A stretch of DNA of 64,000 bases from an uncultured Collinsella sp. (GCA_900545555.1 UQZI01000002.1:21368-85367), one strand, 5' to 3'. Positions 24,785 through 32,856 are shown, numbered from the stretch's first letter. A program made the numbers and translations. The notes: generated by a model not told the origin, from the sequence alone.

Positions 24785-25094
24785 GTACTTCGACGGCAAC
24801 CTCTTCGAGGAACTCCCGGCGGGCCACTTCCACAAGAAGGTGCTCGACCACGCCAACTGCATCGCGAACAACCTCATGTTCGATGCGGAGCACCCCGACC
24901 ACCGAGGCGGCGTGAAGAGCGCCAACGCCTACCACATGATGATCGCGCTGTGCGAGGCCGGGCTCGCGAAGCTCGACGAGAAGGACGTGGCCGAGAGCCG
25001 CGAGTTCGTCGCCAAGGCGCTCACGCCCATCACCAAGGAGAACGAGCGCGAGATGTGCCGCGAGTTCATGGCCGCCATCTTCGGCATCAAATAG
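24774..25094 (+). CDS. Hypothetical early phage protein, 106 aa
   Basis: Helical, Asp/Glu-rich, with no named domain (FHKKVLDHANCIANNLMFDAEHPDHRGGVKSANAYHMMIALCEAGLAKL). An AAAGGAGA ribosome site lies in the end of rusA. It is part of the recombination block by position only. Confidence 0.55.
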   Translation: MNDKYFDGNLFEELPAGHFHKKVLDHANCIANNLMFDAEHPDHRGGVKSANAYHMMIALCEAGLAKLDEKDVAESREFVAKALTPITKENEREMCREFMAAIFGIK

Positions 25095-25103
25095 GAGGCA
25101 TCT

Positions 25104-25400
25104 ATGGAACCCATGGAGATCAGGGCCAACTTCAAGCAGGCGACGGTCAAGGGCGGCACGGCCGTGCTGCAGCTCGAGATTCTGACGAGCGACGCCAACG
25201 CCTTCCCCATCCTCAAGCTCTCCGGAAAGCCCGTCGTCCTGACGGTGGCCGACATCCAGGACGAGTTGCCGCTCGACTACGACGAGGAGGACGAGGGCGA
25301 GCCGCTCCCGTTCGACCGACCTGCGAACGTGGACGCGGAGACGGGAGAGGTCTACGAGGTAATCACGGACGAGGCGCGAATGATTGGAGACGGTGAGTAA
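25104..25400 (+). CDS. Hypothetical early phage protein, 98 aa
   Basis: The first 55 residues alternate as beta strands (MEIRANFKQATVKGGTAVLQLEI, KPVVLTVADIQ) and the rest is strongly acidic (DYDEEDEGEPLPF). No named family. Its stop overlaps the following ATG by one base (TAATG). Confidence 0.55.
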   Translation: MEPMEIRANFKQATVKGGTAVLQLEILTSDANAFPILKLSGKPVVLTVADIQDELPLDYDEEDEGEPLPFDRPANVDAETGEVYEVITDEARMIGDGE

Positions 25401-25882
25401 TGGAGTACACGCAGGACGAGAGGCTGGCCGTGCTCACGGCCATGCAGAAGCAAATCAAGCCCGCGCTCGACGAGGCCAAGGCCATCGCGCGGCAGGAGAT
25501 CATGGATGGCTTCGCCGAGACCCATACCGACCGCCGCGCCATCATCGTCGGCGAGGAGAAGGTCGGCGAGATCGGCATCAGCTACAGCAAAGCGGCCCCG
25601 GTAATCCTCAAGGAGCGCATGGACGAGGCCGTGGCCCTCCTCGACTCAATCGGCATGGTGGACATCGTACCCAAGAAGGGCTGGGAGGCCCACTTCGCCA
25701 AGGCCGGGGACAAGGTCGTTTGCACCGACACGGGCGAGACGGTCGACTGGGCCATGTGGTGCCCCAAGTCGCCCAAGACCGCAGCGGTGCGCGGCTGCGA
25801 CCCCGAGGACGTCATGCAGGCGCTCGGCCCGCGCGTCGAGGGAATGAGCGCGGCCGCCCTGCTCGGGGACGGTGAGCTGTGA
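25400..25882 (+). CDS. Hypothetical protein beside ERF, 160 aa
   Basis: An N-terminal helical region (MEYTQDERLAVLTAMQKQIKPALDEAKAIARQEIM) and a mixed C-terminal region with WAMWCPKSPKTAAVRGCDPEDVMQALGP. It directly precedes and overlaps the ERF gene, suggesting a role in recombination or nucleotide handling, but I do not recognise it. Confidence 0.55.
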   Translation: MEYTQDERLAVLTAMQKQIKPALDEAKAIARQEIMDGFAETHTDRRAIIVGEEKVGEIGISYSKAAPVILKERMDEAVALLDSIGMVDIVPKKGWEAHFAKAGDKVVCTDTGETVDWAMWCPKSPKTAAVRGCDPEDVMQALGPRVEGMSAAALLGDGEL

Positions 25883-26553
25883 TGGCCGAGGAGATGACCA
25901 TGGTCCAGGCGGTGCAGCCGGATACGTTCGACCCGTCCGCGATGTTCACCCAGCTGCTCGCGGAGGCGCAGTCCGAGATGGTCAACCCGACCAAGAGCAA
26001 GACGGGCCAGAAGGGATACCAGACCTACTCGTACTCCCCGCTTGACTTGGTCCTGAACATCATCAGGCCGCCGCTGAACAAGCGCGGAATCTTCTTCTAC
26101 CAGCGCTCCGAGGTCGCCGCCAACGGCGCGGGCATGCTCCTGAACACCATCGTGGCCTTCTGCGGCGAGGAGCGCGTGCTCGACGTGAAGCCCTACGAGT
26201 ACGCCAGCGACCCGCAGGAGTTCGGCAAGCGCGAGACCTACGCCCGCCGCTACTCCGCGCTCATGGCCTTCGGCCTCGTGGGCGAGGAGGACACCGACGG
26301 CGACACAGGCCCCAAGGAGACGAAGGAGAAGGCCCCGACGAAGCCGCGCCCGAGCAAGCGCAAGGTGATGCTCGCCAAGATAGCGAAGCTCAAGACCGAG
26401 TGCATGCAGAACGGCGTCAAGGAGGAGGGCCTCCGCGCGTACGAGGAGGCCAACTTCGGCACCGACGACACGACCAAGCTCACCGACAGGCAGCTCGAGG
26501 AGCTCGGCAAGCATCTGGCCCAGATGGCCAGGGACAGTAAGGAGATTGACTAG
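25882..26553 (+). CDS. erf: ERF-family single-strand annealing protein
   Basis: Recombinase that anneals complementary single strands. 223 aa with the ERF core YQTYSYSPLDLVLNIIRPPLNKRGIFFYQRSE and the signature GKRETYARRYSALMAFGLVGEEDTDGD. A Lys/Pro-rich linker leads to a helical C-terminal domain (LTDRQLEELGKHLAQMA). Starts in a TGATG overlap and ends in a TAGTG overlap with the SSB gene; the recombinase-SSB pairing is standard in phages. Confidence 0.9.
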   Translation: MAEEMTMVQAVQPDTFDPSAMFTQLLAEAQSEMVNPTKSKTGQKGYQTYSYSPLDLVLNIIRPPLNKRGIFFYQRSEVAANGAGMLLNTIVAFCGEERVLDVKPYEYASDPQEFGKRETYARRYSALMAFGLVGEEDTDGDTGPKETKEKAPTKPRPSKRKVMLAKIAKLKTECMQNGVKEEGLRAYEEANFGTDDTTKLTDRQLEELGKHLAQMARDSKEID

Positions 26554-26930
26554 TGAGCAGCGGAATCAACACGGTCGCCATCAGCGGCAACCTCGGGCGC
26601 GACCCCGAGCTGCGGGCCACGCAGACGGGCACGCAGGTGCTCCGGTTCTCGGTGTGCGTCAACGAGCGCCGCAAGGTCGGCGACGAGTGGCAGGGCGTGC
26701 CCAACTGGGTCGACGTGACCGTTTTCGGCAAGCGCGCCGAGGCGCTCAACCGCTACCTGTCCAAGGGCACGCACGTGTGCGTCCAGGGCAGGCTGCGCCA
26801 GAGCAAGTGGGAGAAGGACGGCCAGAAGCACAGCCGCCTCGAGGTGATCGCGGACAACGTCACGTTCTCCGGCGGTGCCAAGCGCGACGACGTGCCCGAC
26901 GAGGTATACGACGACGATTGCCCGTTCTAA
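26553..26930 (+). CDS. ssb: Single-stranded DNA-binding protein
   Basis: 125 aa, one OB fold: INTVAISGNLGRDPELRATQTGTQVLRFSVCVNER, VPNWVDVTVFGKRAEALNRYLSKGTHVCVQGRL, then an acidic tip ending DDDCPF, the partner-binding tail of SSB proteins. The start is GTG at 26553 overlapping the ERF stop. Confidence 0.95.
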   Translation: MSSGINTVAISGNLGRDPELRATQTGTQVLRFSVCVNERRKVGDEWQGVPNWVDVTVFGKRAEALNRYLSKGTHVCVQGRLRQSKWEKDGQKHSRLEVIADNVTFSGGAKRDDVPDEVYDDDCPF

Positions 26931-26939
26931 GGAGTGAAG

Positions 26940-27260
26940 ATGGAGCAGTATTCGATTCTCGACCTCGCACTCGAGGTCTACATCCCGGGTGCCCACGGCT
27001 ACGGTTGCACCGAGGGCCAGTGCGTCTACACGGTCACCAACGGCCAGGCGCTCCTGGTCGAGGCGAAGGTGAAGCGCTCGCGCGGCAACGACGCCGCGCC
27101 GAAGGTCAACAAGAAGCGCCTGCAGCGCGTGTCCATGTGCTTCGCCGCCGACCATCCCGAGGTCGAGGCCATCAGCTTCGACGTGCTCGAGGTGATCGTG
27201 GGCAGCGAGGCCACCCTGACCTTCAGCGCGGCCAAGGCCGCCTATTCCTGGGAGCGCTGA
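26940..27260 (+). CDS. Hypothetical protein, 106 aa
   Basis: Start set at ATG 26940 because AAGGAG lies 6 nt upstream; a GTG at 26934 overlaps the ribosome site. Predicted beta-rich with a basic loop (KRSRGNDAAPKVNKKRLQRV). No named family. Confidence 0.55.
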   Translation: MEQYSILDLALEVYIPGAHGYGCTEGQCVYTVTNGQALLVEAKVKRSRGNDAAPKVNKKRLQRVSMCFAADHPEVEAISFDVLEVIVGSEATLTFSAAKAAYSWER

Positions 27261-27261
27261 C

Positions 27262-27867
27262 ATGGAGGAGGCCCAATTCAAGTGGCTTCCCAAGTTCACC
27301 GCAGCCTGTGCCAAGGCACCGGAGGAGCAGCGCGGAAAGCTCCTCTGGGCCTTGGCCCAGTACGGCACCTACGGCATCGAGCCTGATCTGGAGTGGCCGC
27401 TCGATGCCATCTTCGCCAGCGTCCGCGAGGACATCGACTACTCGAAACGGTGCATAGCGACTGGCAAAACGGGTGGACGAGGCAACAGAAAGCCCCCTTT
27501 AGACAGTCCGAAACCCCCCTTTAGCGAAAGCGAAACCAAAAACGACGAGCCGGAAGGAAACGACGAACCCCTTTCGGCAGAGCAAAAGGGGGATGGAGAC
27601 AACGCCGAAGCCAAAGCAAGGCAAGGCAAAGCAAAGCAAGGCAAGGCAGTTAGTAAGAGATTCGTAAAACCCGCGCTCGCGGAAGTCGAGGAGTACGTCT
27701 CGGCCAAGGGCTACACGTTCAACCCCGAGGCGTTCTGGAGCTACTACGAGGCCGTCGGGTGGAAGGTCGGCAGCAAGCCGATGAAGAACTGGAAGGCCGC
27801 GTGCTCCACGTGGCAGCAGCGCGAGGCGAAGAAAGAGACCAGCCATGATGCGTACTCAAATCTCTGA
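27262..27867 (+). CDS. Phage replication protein (DUF6291-like N-terminus, DnaD-like role)
   Basis: 201 aa. N-terminal domain FKWLPKFTAACAKAPEEQRGKLLWALAQYGTYGIEP...IFASVREDIDYSKRCIATGKTGGRGN is the type that precedes replisome organiser proteins in actinobacterial and Firmicutes phages. A low-complexity linker (GKAKQGKA) follows, then FNPEAFWSYYEAVGWKVGSKPMKNWKAACSTWQ, a C-terminal DnaD/replisome-organiser signature. It overlaps the DnaC-like loader. The linker codes for pentamer repeats that could be the replication origin. Confidence 0.72.
   Translation: MEEAQFKWLPKFTAACAKAPEEQRGKLLWALAQYGTYGIEPDLEWPLDAIFASVREDIDYSKRCIATGKTGGRGNRKPPLDSPKPPFSESETKNDEPEGNDEPLSAEQKGDGDNAEAKARQGKAKQGKAVSKRFVKPALAEVEEYVSAKGYTFNPEAFWSYYEAVGWKVGSKPMKNWKAACSTWQQREAKKETSHDAYSNL
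27610..27649. repeat. Pentamer (GCAAR) repeats inside the replication gene
   Basis: Eight consecutive pentamers of the type RGCAA (27610-27649, first and last slightly off) sit in the linker of the replication gene, in a locally A-rich stretch. In lambda, origin iterons lie inside gene O in the same relative place. Confidence 0.5.
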
Positions 27868-28429
27868 CGTGCTCATGCCCGACGGGGCGCGCGAGCAGAT
27901 CGCCGCAATCATGCGCTCCCGCCTCCGCAAGGCCGGTCTGCGCGGCCCCTACGCCGAGGCCGACTGCGACCTCGGCAAGCGCATGGCCAAGCTCGCCGGG
28001 AAGGGCGAGGGCGCATACCTCTGGGGCGAGCCGGGCACGGGCAAGACCTACGCCGCCGCCTGCGCCGTGCGCCTGGCCGTGCTTGACGGGACGAGCGCCA
28101 AGCTGGTCACCACGAGCCGCCTGCTCGACGACATCCGCGCCGAGTACGACGGCGGCGAGCGCGGGGCGCTCCGCAGGGCCGAGCGGTACAGGCTCCTCGC
28201 ACTGGACGACCTCGGGGCCGAGCGCCCGACCGAGTGGGCCATCGAGACGCTGACGCGCCTCATCGACACCCGCGTGGCCGAGGGCCTGCCCACAATCGTC
28301 ACGAGCAACTACCGCATCGGCCAGATCAGGGACCTCTGGGGAGGCATGGCGGGCAAGCGCGTCGCATCGCGCCTCGCCGGTGCGTGCAGGCCCATCGAGG
28401 TCAAGGGACAGGACAGGAGGCTCGGATGA
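27845..28429 (+). CDS. dnaC: DnaC-like replicative helicase loader (AAA+ ATPase)
   Basis: 194 aa. Walker A WGEPGTGKTYAAA, Walker B RLLALDDLGAE, sensor region PTIVTSNYRIGQI and arginine finger region GKRVASRLAG. A helical N-terminus of about 45 residues would contact the helicase. It loads the host or phage helicase at the phage origin. It overlaps the upstream replication gene by 23 nt and the HNH gene by 4 nt. Confidence 0.88.
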   Translation: MMRTQISDVLMPDGAREQIAAIMRSRLRKAGLRGPYAEADCDLGKRMAKLAGKGEGAYLWGEPGTGKTYAAACAVRLAVLDGTSAKLVTTSRLLDDIRAEYDGGERGALRRAERYRLLALDDLGAERPTEWAIETLTRLIDTRVAEGLPTIVTSNYRIGQIRDLWGGMAGKRVASRLAGACRPIEVKGQDRRLG

Positions 28430-28878
28430 TAGTGAGCGCATCGCAGCTCCGTGGAGTCCCGAAGGACCGCGCGGAGCTCTACGGCAAGCCCCACGTCGGC
28501 GCGCGCTACGTCGGAAACCGCTACGAGCTGACCGCCGAGCGCTGCGGAATCTGCGGGCGGCAGGCGACCAACTGCCACCACATCGTGCCGAGGCGCTGCG
28601 GCGACTTCGCCCTCGTCACGCCCAGGGGCACGTGGCGGCTCCGCTCGCCGCTGATCGCCCTCTGTGGCAGCGGCACCACGGGATGCCATGACGGGTTCCA
28701 CGGCGGGGCGAGGTACAGGCCCGAGTGGGTGTGGGACGAGCCGGAGTTCGAGGAGGCGTGGTGGGACGGCACGCTGCTGTGCGAGCACGAACCGCACGAC
28801 CCCACGCTCTACGGCTACGGCCACTGGGCGATAACGGACACCAAGACGGGACGAACCATCGAGATAACGGAGGGTTAG
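28426..28878 (+). CDS. HNH-type endonuclease, early region
   Basis: 150 aa with a zinc-bound HNH-like core CGICGRQATNCHHIVPRR and LIALCGSGTTGCHDGFHGG, where the CxxC pairs bind zinc and the HH and H residues would form the catalytic site. The ATG follows AGGAGG and overlaps the previous stop (ATGA). A recombination or DNA-processing nuclease is likely; a separate packaging-type HNH gene lies at 32853. Confidence 0.7.
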   Translation: MIVSASQLRGVPKDRAELYGKPHVGARYVGNRYELTAERCGICGRQATNCHHIVPRRCGDFALVTPRGTWRLRSPLIALCGSGTTGCHDGFHGGARYRPEWVWDEPEFEEAWWDGTLLCEHEPHDPTLYGYGHWAITDTKTGRTIEITEG

Positions 28879-28879
28879 A

Positions 28880-29284
28880 GTGGAAATCACCAACTGCGAG
28901 CAGTACGTGCTCGCCGAGTTGGACTACGAGCAGCGCCGCAACGAGCGCCTCGTGGCCGAGAACAACAAGCTGGCCAAGCAGCTCGACGCCATGACCAAGA
29001 GGGCCAACGGCTACCGACAGATCATCAACCGGCCCAAGACGCCCATCGAGGCGCTCGCGGACAGGGTCATGCGCGAGGAGATGCTGACCCGCTTCTCCTA
29101 TGCCGAGGTGACGGGCGTGGAGGACCTGTATACCGGAAAGACGCTCGACTTCGACGAATGGTGTCACAAAGCGGTGCGCCTGAAGACGCTGCCGGACGGC
29201 ATCAGCGAGGAGACGCTCATCCAATTCATGCGCGACGACCTCAAGGCCATCTACGACGCGGAGGTGGCCAAATGTACCGAGTAG
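28880..29284 (+). CDS. Hypothetical protein with N-terminal coiled coil, 134 aa
   Basis: GTG start. Residues 10-45 form a coiled coil (LAELDYEQRRNERLVAENNKLAKQLDAMTKRA); the rest is helical and acidic. No named family. Overlaps the next gene by 13 nt. Confidence 0.55.
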   Translation: MEITNCEQYVLAELDYEQRRNERLVAENNKLAKQLDAMTKRANGYRQIINRPKTPIEALADRVMREEMLTRFSYAEVTGVEDLYTGKTLDFDEWCHKAVRLKTLPDGISEETLIQFMRDDLKAIYDAEVAKCTE

Positions 29285-29454
29285 AGGCTGTCGTGTTCGA
29301 CAAGAGCGACGGGGGCAGGCCGAGGCCGTCGAGCGGTGCCTTCTACGACGTCTGCGCCGGGAGCTTCGAGAAGTGCATGGAGTTCATCCGCGCCAACGCC
29401 GTGACCCCGCCGGACTGCCTGCCGACCTTCTACCGCATCGCCCGCGATGAATAG
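29272..29454 (+). CDS. Hypothetical protein, 60 aa
   Basis: MYRVEAVVFDKSDGGRPRPS and FYDVCAGSFEKCMEFIRANA suggest a small alpha/beta protein. It overlaps both neighbours (13 and 8 nt), consistent with a tightly packed operon. No family recognised. Confidence 0.5.
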   Translation: MYRVEAVVFDKSDGGRPRPSSGAFYDVCAGSFEKCMEFIRANAVTPPDCLPTFYRIARDE

Positions 29455-29839
29455 GGCGTGCGCGGGGCAGACGGTCCTCGACCTCTTCCCCGCGCCTCCG
29501 CGCGACCACGTCGAGGACACGCTCACGTGGATGTGCGACGTGCACGGGTGCATCAGGGTCGAGATAGAGGGCGAGGTCCGCGAGCTGTACCGCGACTTCG
29601 GCACCGTGGAGGCGTTCGACCGCTGCAAGGCGCTGGTCGACTTCCATGACGGGAAGAAGTGCCACGAGCCGCTCCTATGCACCACCCCACGGCAGATAGG
29701 CGTGTTCGACCCAAACGTGAAGGTCCACACGGTGTGGGACCGCTGCTGGGCGGCGACCCACGGCCTGCCGATGGAGCAGGTGTTCAGATTGAGAAGCTGG
29801 GACTACGGCCAGAAGAGGCCGGGGAGCTGGATGGAATGA
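29447..29839 (+). CDS. Hypothetical protein, 130 aa
   Basis: Contains several Cys and Trp residues (LTWMCDVHGCIRVEIEGEVRELYRDFGTVEAFDRCKALVDF) but no clear zinc motif or named domain. The stop overlaps the next start by four bases (ATGA). Confidence 0.5.
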   Translation: MNRACAGQTVLDLFPAPPRDHVEDTLTWMCDVHGCIRVEIEGEVRELYRDFGTVEAFDRCKALVDFHDGKKCHEPLLCTTPRQIGVFDPNVKVHTVWDRCWAATHGLPMEQVFRLRSWDYGQKRPGSWME

Positions 29840-29955
29840 GGAGACCGACCGGGGAGGACGCCATAAGGGCCGCAGCGCTGCTGTTGAGCATCCCGCTGCT
29901 CGTGGCGTGCCTCCCGCTTATCGCATACGACTGGATTAAGGAGAAGACGAGATGA
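29836..29955 (+). CDS. Small membrane peptide, 39 aa
   Basis: One transmembrane helix (AIRAAALLLSIPLLVACLPLIAY) followed by a short basic tail. ATGA overlaps on both sides support translation. Function unknown. Confidence 0.5.
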   Translation: MRRPTGEDAIRAAALLLSIPLLVACLPLIAYDWIKEKTR

Positions 29956-30251
29956 ACGAGATCACTGCCGAAGAGAGGCTCCGCATCGTCGAGGAGCTGA
30001 ACCGCACGGCCAACGACAGCCTGGGCGGCGAGAGCCTCCAGCGCGCGCTGGCCAGAATCACCGGGGCGGAGGACACGAGCTGGCGCGGGGTCATGCGCCG
30101 CGTGGCCGAGCTGGCGTACCGCCCGACGACGCAGGTGCAGGTGGCTCCTGACGGCAAGTACCACTGCTTCGCCTGCGGCCACGACGGCAGGACCGACCCC
30201 ACGTGCGGCCTGAACTACTGCGAGCAGTGCGGGGCGGAGGTGACCAACTGA
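29952..30251 (+). CDS. Zinc-ribbon protein, 99 aa
   Basis: C-terminal ribbon YHCFACGHDGRTDPTCGLNYCEQCG. The N-terminal helical region (RIVEELNRTANDS...ITGAEDTSWRGVMRRVAELAYRP) resembles residues 13-57 of the 31155 product, suggesting a shared small domain. Overlaps neighbours through ATGA and TGATG. Confidence 0.55.
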   Translation: MNEITAEERLRIVEELNRTANDSLGGESLQRALARITGAEDTSWRGVMRRVAELAYRPTTQVQVAPDGKYHCFACGHDGRTDPTCGLNYCEQCGAEVTN

Positions 30252-30463
30252 TGGACAGGCCCGACATCTACAGCGACGCGGAGAGGCCGGAGCGCTGCGC
30301 GAACTGCCTCCATGTCAGGACGACCGTGTTCCGCAGCGTCTACGGGACCGAGCGCATCGAGTACGAGTGCATGCGCAGGCCCGAGTTCATCCACCGCACC
30401 CAGGGCGAGGCGCGCTGCAACTACTGGACCGACGGCGGATACCGTTACGAGGTGAAGCGATGA
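30251..30463 (+). CDS. Cys-containing hypothetical protein, 70 aa
   Basis: Four conserved-looking cysteines (CANCLHVRT, YECMRRPEF, RCNYWTDGG) could bind one metal. No named family. It starts in the upstream stop (TGATG) and ends in an ATGA overlap. Confidence 0.5.
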   Translation: MDRPDIYSDAERPERCANCLHVRTTVFRSVYGTERIEYECMRRPEFIHRTQGEARCNYWTDGGYRYEVKR

Positions 30464-30765
30464 GGCATTACGAGTTGAGCATCAGGCCGTTCAGGCAGGT
30501 GGCGTGCGACAAGGAGCAGGCACTCAAGCCGCTCGAGGAGGCCGCCGAGATTTACGGCGCGTGGCAGGAACTGACCATCCACGACGGGATGACGCCTGAT
30601 GCCGACGCGCGTAGGGCGATGCTGCGCGACTACGTCATCGACGAGTGCGTGGAAACCATCCAGGCGGCCGTCAACATGCTCGCGGCGCTCACCATCGAGC
30701 AGGGGGAAATCGACATGGCCATCGACCGGATGGACGCCCGCAACGACATGCGCGGCAGGTTCTAG
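30460..30765 (+). CDS. MazG-like protein
   Basis: 101 aa, all-helical, with EEAAEIYGAWQELTIHD and YVIDECVETIQAAVNMLAAL, which match the metal-binding E-E and E-D positions of MazG/dUTPase-type nucleotide pyrophosphohydrolases. Phage members may hydrolyse dNTPs or lower ppGpp. It overlaps the upstream gene by four bases. Confidence 0.6.
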   Translation: MRHYELSIRPFRQVACDKEQALKPLEEAAEIYGAWQELTIHDGMTPDADARRAMLRDYVIDECVETIQAAVNMLAALTIEQGEIDMAIDRMDARNDMRGRF

Positions 30766-30777
30766 AAAGGAGGAGCA

Positions 30778-31158
30778 ATGGCGAATATAGAGCTACCGAA
30801 AGACGCCTACGGGCGCGTCATTCCGCTGGACACCGGGACGCTCTACGGAAAGAACGGCATGGCGAAGTTCATCTACCACTACGACTACGACCCGCGCGGC
30901 AAGGTTTGGTACGTCGAGACGGACGAGGGGTCGCGCCGCGTCTCCGAACTCCTACTCGACCGGGACGACAGCTGGGAGAAGTTGCTGGCCGACCTCAAAA
31001 GGGGCGCGAGCAGAGTCCATCACCCGGAGTGCGCCTACTTCGGGAGGGACGAGAACGACTGCGATCAATGCGAGGCCGTCTGCTCCTTCGCCTGCAAGAA
31101 GATCGCGTTCGGGGACATCGAATCGCGCATCCATAAGTTAATGGGAGAGGACCAATGA
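30778..31158 (+). CDS. Hypothetical protein with C-terminal Cys cluster, 126 aa
   Basis: AAAGGAGGAG precedes the ATG. The N-terminus has a beta-rich region (IPLDTGTLYGKNGMAKFIYHYDYDPRGKVWYVETDEG) and the C-terminal HHPECAYFGRDENDCDQCEAVCSFACKK could bind zinc or an iron-sulphur cluster. No named family. Confidence 0.55.
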   Translation: MANIELPKDAYGRVIPLDTGTLYGKNGMAKFIYHYDYDPRGKVWYVETDEGSRRVSELLLDRDDSWEKLLADLKRGASRVHHPECAYFGRDENDCDQCEAVCSFACKKIAFGDIESRIHKLMGEDQ

Positions 31159-31688
31159 GCTATACGAAGATAAGCAACAACGACCGACGCAAGACCGCGC
31201 GGCGACTGCGCGACGCGGCCAACTGCCGCAACGTGCAAATATCCCCGAGCGCGCTGGGGAGGCTGATTAAGGCCGAGGACAGGAGCTACCGGGGGATTCT
31301 GCGCACTCTCGCCGACCTCATCGAGCCAGCCAAGATTGACTCCGGCACGTCCGACGGGTGCCATTCGTTCGGTGAGCTGTACCACCACAGGGCCGTCCTG
31401 TTCTCGGTGATCGTGGCCATGTTCCCGGAGCTCGCGTGGAAGTCGAGGCTCCACGCCGACGGGACGATGCTCGAGGGCATGTTCATCGTCGGTATCGAGA
31501 CGCCGGAGGGGCAGGCGACGTACCACTTCCGCGAGGGCAAGCACTGGGACCTGTTCCAATGCAGGGTGCTCGACCACGCGCCCGAATGGGACGGTCACAC
31601 CCCGGCGCAGGCAATCGAGCGCATCAACGGCCTGAAGCGCGTGCTGGTGACAGAGAGGTTCGGCGACGGTTTCGGGGTGGGCGAATGA
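31155..31688 (+). CDS. Phage protein with WDGHTP motif, 177 aa
   Basis: The N-terminal 60 residues repeat the small helical domain of the 29952 product (NVQISPSALGRLIKAEDRSYRGILRTLADLIEP). The C-terminal part has a beta-rich region and the WDGHTPAQAIERINGLKRVL motif seen in many phage early proteins. Function unknown. Confidence 0.6.
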   Translation: MSYTKISNNDRRKTARRLRDAANCRNVQISPSALGRLIKAEDRSYRGILRTLADLIEPAKIDSGTSDGCHSFGELYHHRAVLFSVIVAMFPELAWKSRLHADGTMLEGMFIVGIETPEGQATYHFREGKHWDLFQCRVLDHAPEWDGHTPAQAIERINGLKRVLVTERFGDGFGVGE

Positions 31689-31897
31689 TTGACCGAGACC
31701 CGCTCAAATGCTGCCCGTGCTGCGGCACAACCGAGCATCTGGCGCATTCCGCGTACCGTGCCCAGATTGGCGGCATATGGCAGTTCGTTTACTGCGCCTC
31801 GTGCGGGGCGCGCGGAGGCGGCGACCCGATGGATGCCAGCGGCGCGCGCGACCAGTGGAACCGTGGGCCTATCCAGATACGGGCGGAGGTGGCCTGA
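31685..31897 (+). CDS. Lar-like restriction alleviation protein
   Basis: 70 aa zinc protein: LKCCPCCGTTEHLAHS, WQFVYCASCGARGGGDPMDASGARDQWNRG. The CPxCG...CxxCGARG...A-x-x-WN pattern is that of Lar, which modulates host type I restriction. Overlaps both neighbours. Confidence 0.7.
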   Translation: MIDRDPLKCCPCCGTTEHLAHSAYRAQIGGIWQFVYCASCGARGGGDPMDASGARDQWNRGPIQIRAEVA

Positions 31898-32163
31898 TGG
31901 ACACGATTGAGGACATCCTCGCGGACTGCAACGAGGTGTTCCGCTACGACGAGACGAGGCCGCAGGACCGCGCCCACGCGTACCTCAAGGAGCACAGGGT
32001 CTGCCGGGGTTGCGACGACACGGCCATGGAGCGCGCCGCCCAGGACATGATCGAGCGCGCCTACACGGTCGGGCGGATGGAGAGCAGCGAGGCGGTGGCG
32101 AGGGAGACCGCGCGCATCATCGCCGTGGGAATAGCGAAGGAGCTGGAGACTGATGTGCGATAA
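31897..32163 (+). CDS. Hypothetical protein, 88 aa
   Basis: Helical protein with one CxxC (HRVCRGCDDTAMERAAQDMIERAYTVGRMES). No named family. It begins in the TGATG of the Lar-like gene and overlaps the next by 11 nt. Confidence 0.5.
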   Translation: MDTIEDILADCNEVFRYDETRPQDRAHAYLKEHRVCRGCDDTAMERAAQDMIERAYTVGRMESSEAVARETARIIAVGIAKELETDVR

Positions 32164-32446
32164 CGAACCTGGCAGCGGCTACAACCTCCCCGCCGGGTGC
32201 ACCGACGCGGCAATCGACAGGCACTTCGGCGAGGGCAAGCCCACGTGCGCCGAGTGCAAGCGCATGGTCGAGTGCTGCTGCGACTACGGCATCTGCGAGG
32301 TCGAGTTCGACCGGGCGTACGCCGAGGAGTTCGGCACCGGCGACGCCGAGAACTCTAGCTTCGGGGCGATGTGGGCGCTCGAGTGGATACCGAACCACAT
32401 GAGGGACATGCAGGAGGCGGCGTGCGAAACCTTCGAGAGCTACTAG
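32153..32446 (+). CDS. Cys-rich hypothetical protein, 97 aa
   Basis: Contains CAECKRMVECCCDYGICEVEFDRAY, a dense cysteine cluster that may bind metal. No family assigned. Its end overlaps a small membrane protein gene. Confidence 0.5.
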   Translation: MCDNEPGSGYNLPAGCTDAAIDRHFGEGKPTCAECKRMVECCCDYGICEVEFDRAYAEEFGTGDAENSSFGAMWALEWIPNHMRDMQEAACETFESY

Positions 32447-32544
32447 CGCTGGCCCTTTTGGCGGCGGCCCTGCTGGCGGCATGGGCGTGGACGGTCCGCG
32501 CCCTCGCCGCAGGGCTCCTCCTGCTCGCATTCATGGCACTATAG
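32422..32544 (+). CDS. Small hydrophobic membrane protein, 40 aa
   Basis: GTG start with AGGAGG four nt upstream. After a short charged N-terminus it is nearly all Leu/Ala, enough for two short membrane helices (LLALALLAAALLAAWAW and ALAAGLLLLAFMAL). No family. Confidence 0.5.
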   Translation: MRNLRELLALALLAAALLAAWAWTVRALAAGLLLLAFMAL

Positions 32545-32553
32545 GAGGGACAC

Positions 32554-32682
32554 ATGATCGACTGGAAGAGGGCGGGCGGATGCCTGCTCATCATCGCGGC
32601 ATGCCTCGTCATAGACGCGGCGGCGGTGGCCGTGATGTTCAAGATGCTGCTGGCGCTGTCGGCGGCGATTGGAGTGGGATAG
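32554..32682 (+). CDS. Small membrane protein, 42 aa
   Basis: ATAGGAGGG precedes the ATG. MIDWKRAGGCLLIIAACLVI then a second hydrophobic stretch (AVAVMFKMLLALSAAIGVG) gives one or two spans. No family recognised. Confidence 0.5.
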   Translation: MIDWKRAGGCLLIIAACLVIDAAAVAVMFKMLLALSAAIGVG

Positions 32683-32856
32683 ATGGACAACGGTAAACAG
32701 TACGACCAGCACAGGGTTGAGCAGGGAATCACGGCGGCGCTCAAGGCCTTCGAGCTGCTGGGCCTCACGCCGCTGGAGATATTCCAGGCGGCCCGCAGCA
32801 TCAGCCTGGGCGTGGCCGCCAAGGCCAAGGCCGAGAGCGGGAGGCGCGAGCTGTGA
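32683..32856 (+). CDS. Hypothetical helical protein, 57 aa
   Basis: VEQGITAALKAFELLGLTPLEIFQAARSIS is an amphipathic helical pair, followed by an Ala/Lys-rich tail. It starts directly after the previous stop and overlaps the HNH gene by four bases. Confidence 0.5.
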   Translation: MDNGKQYDQHRVEQGITAALKAFELLGLTPLEIFQAARSISLGVAAKAKAESGRREL

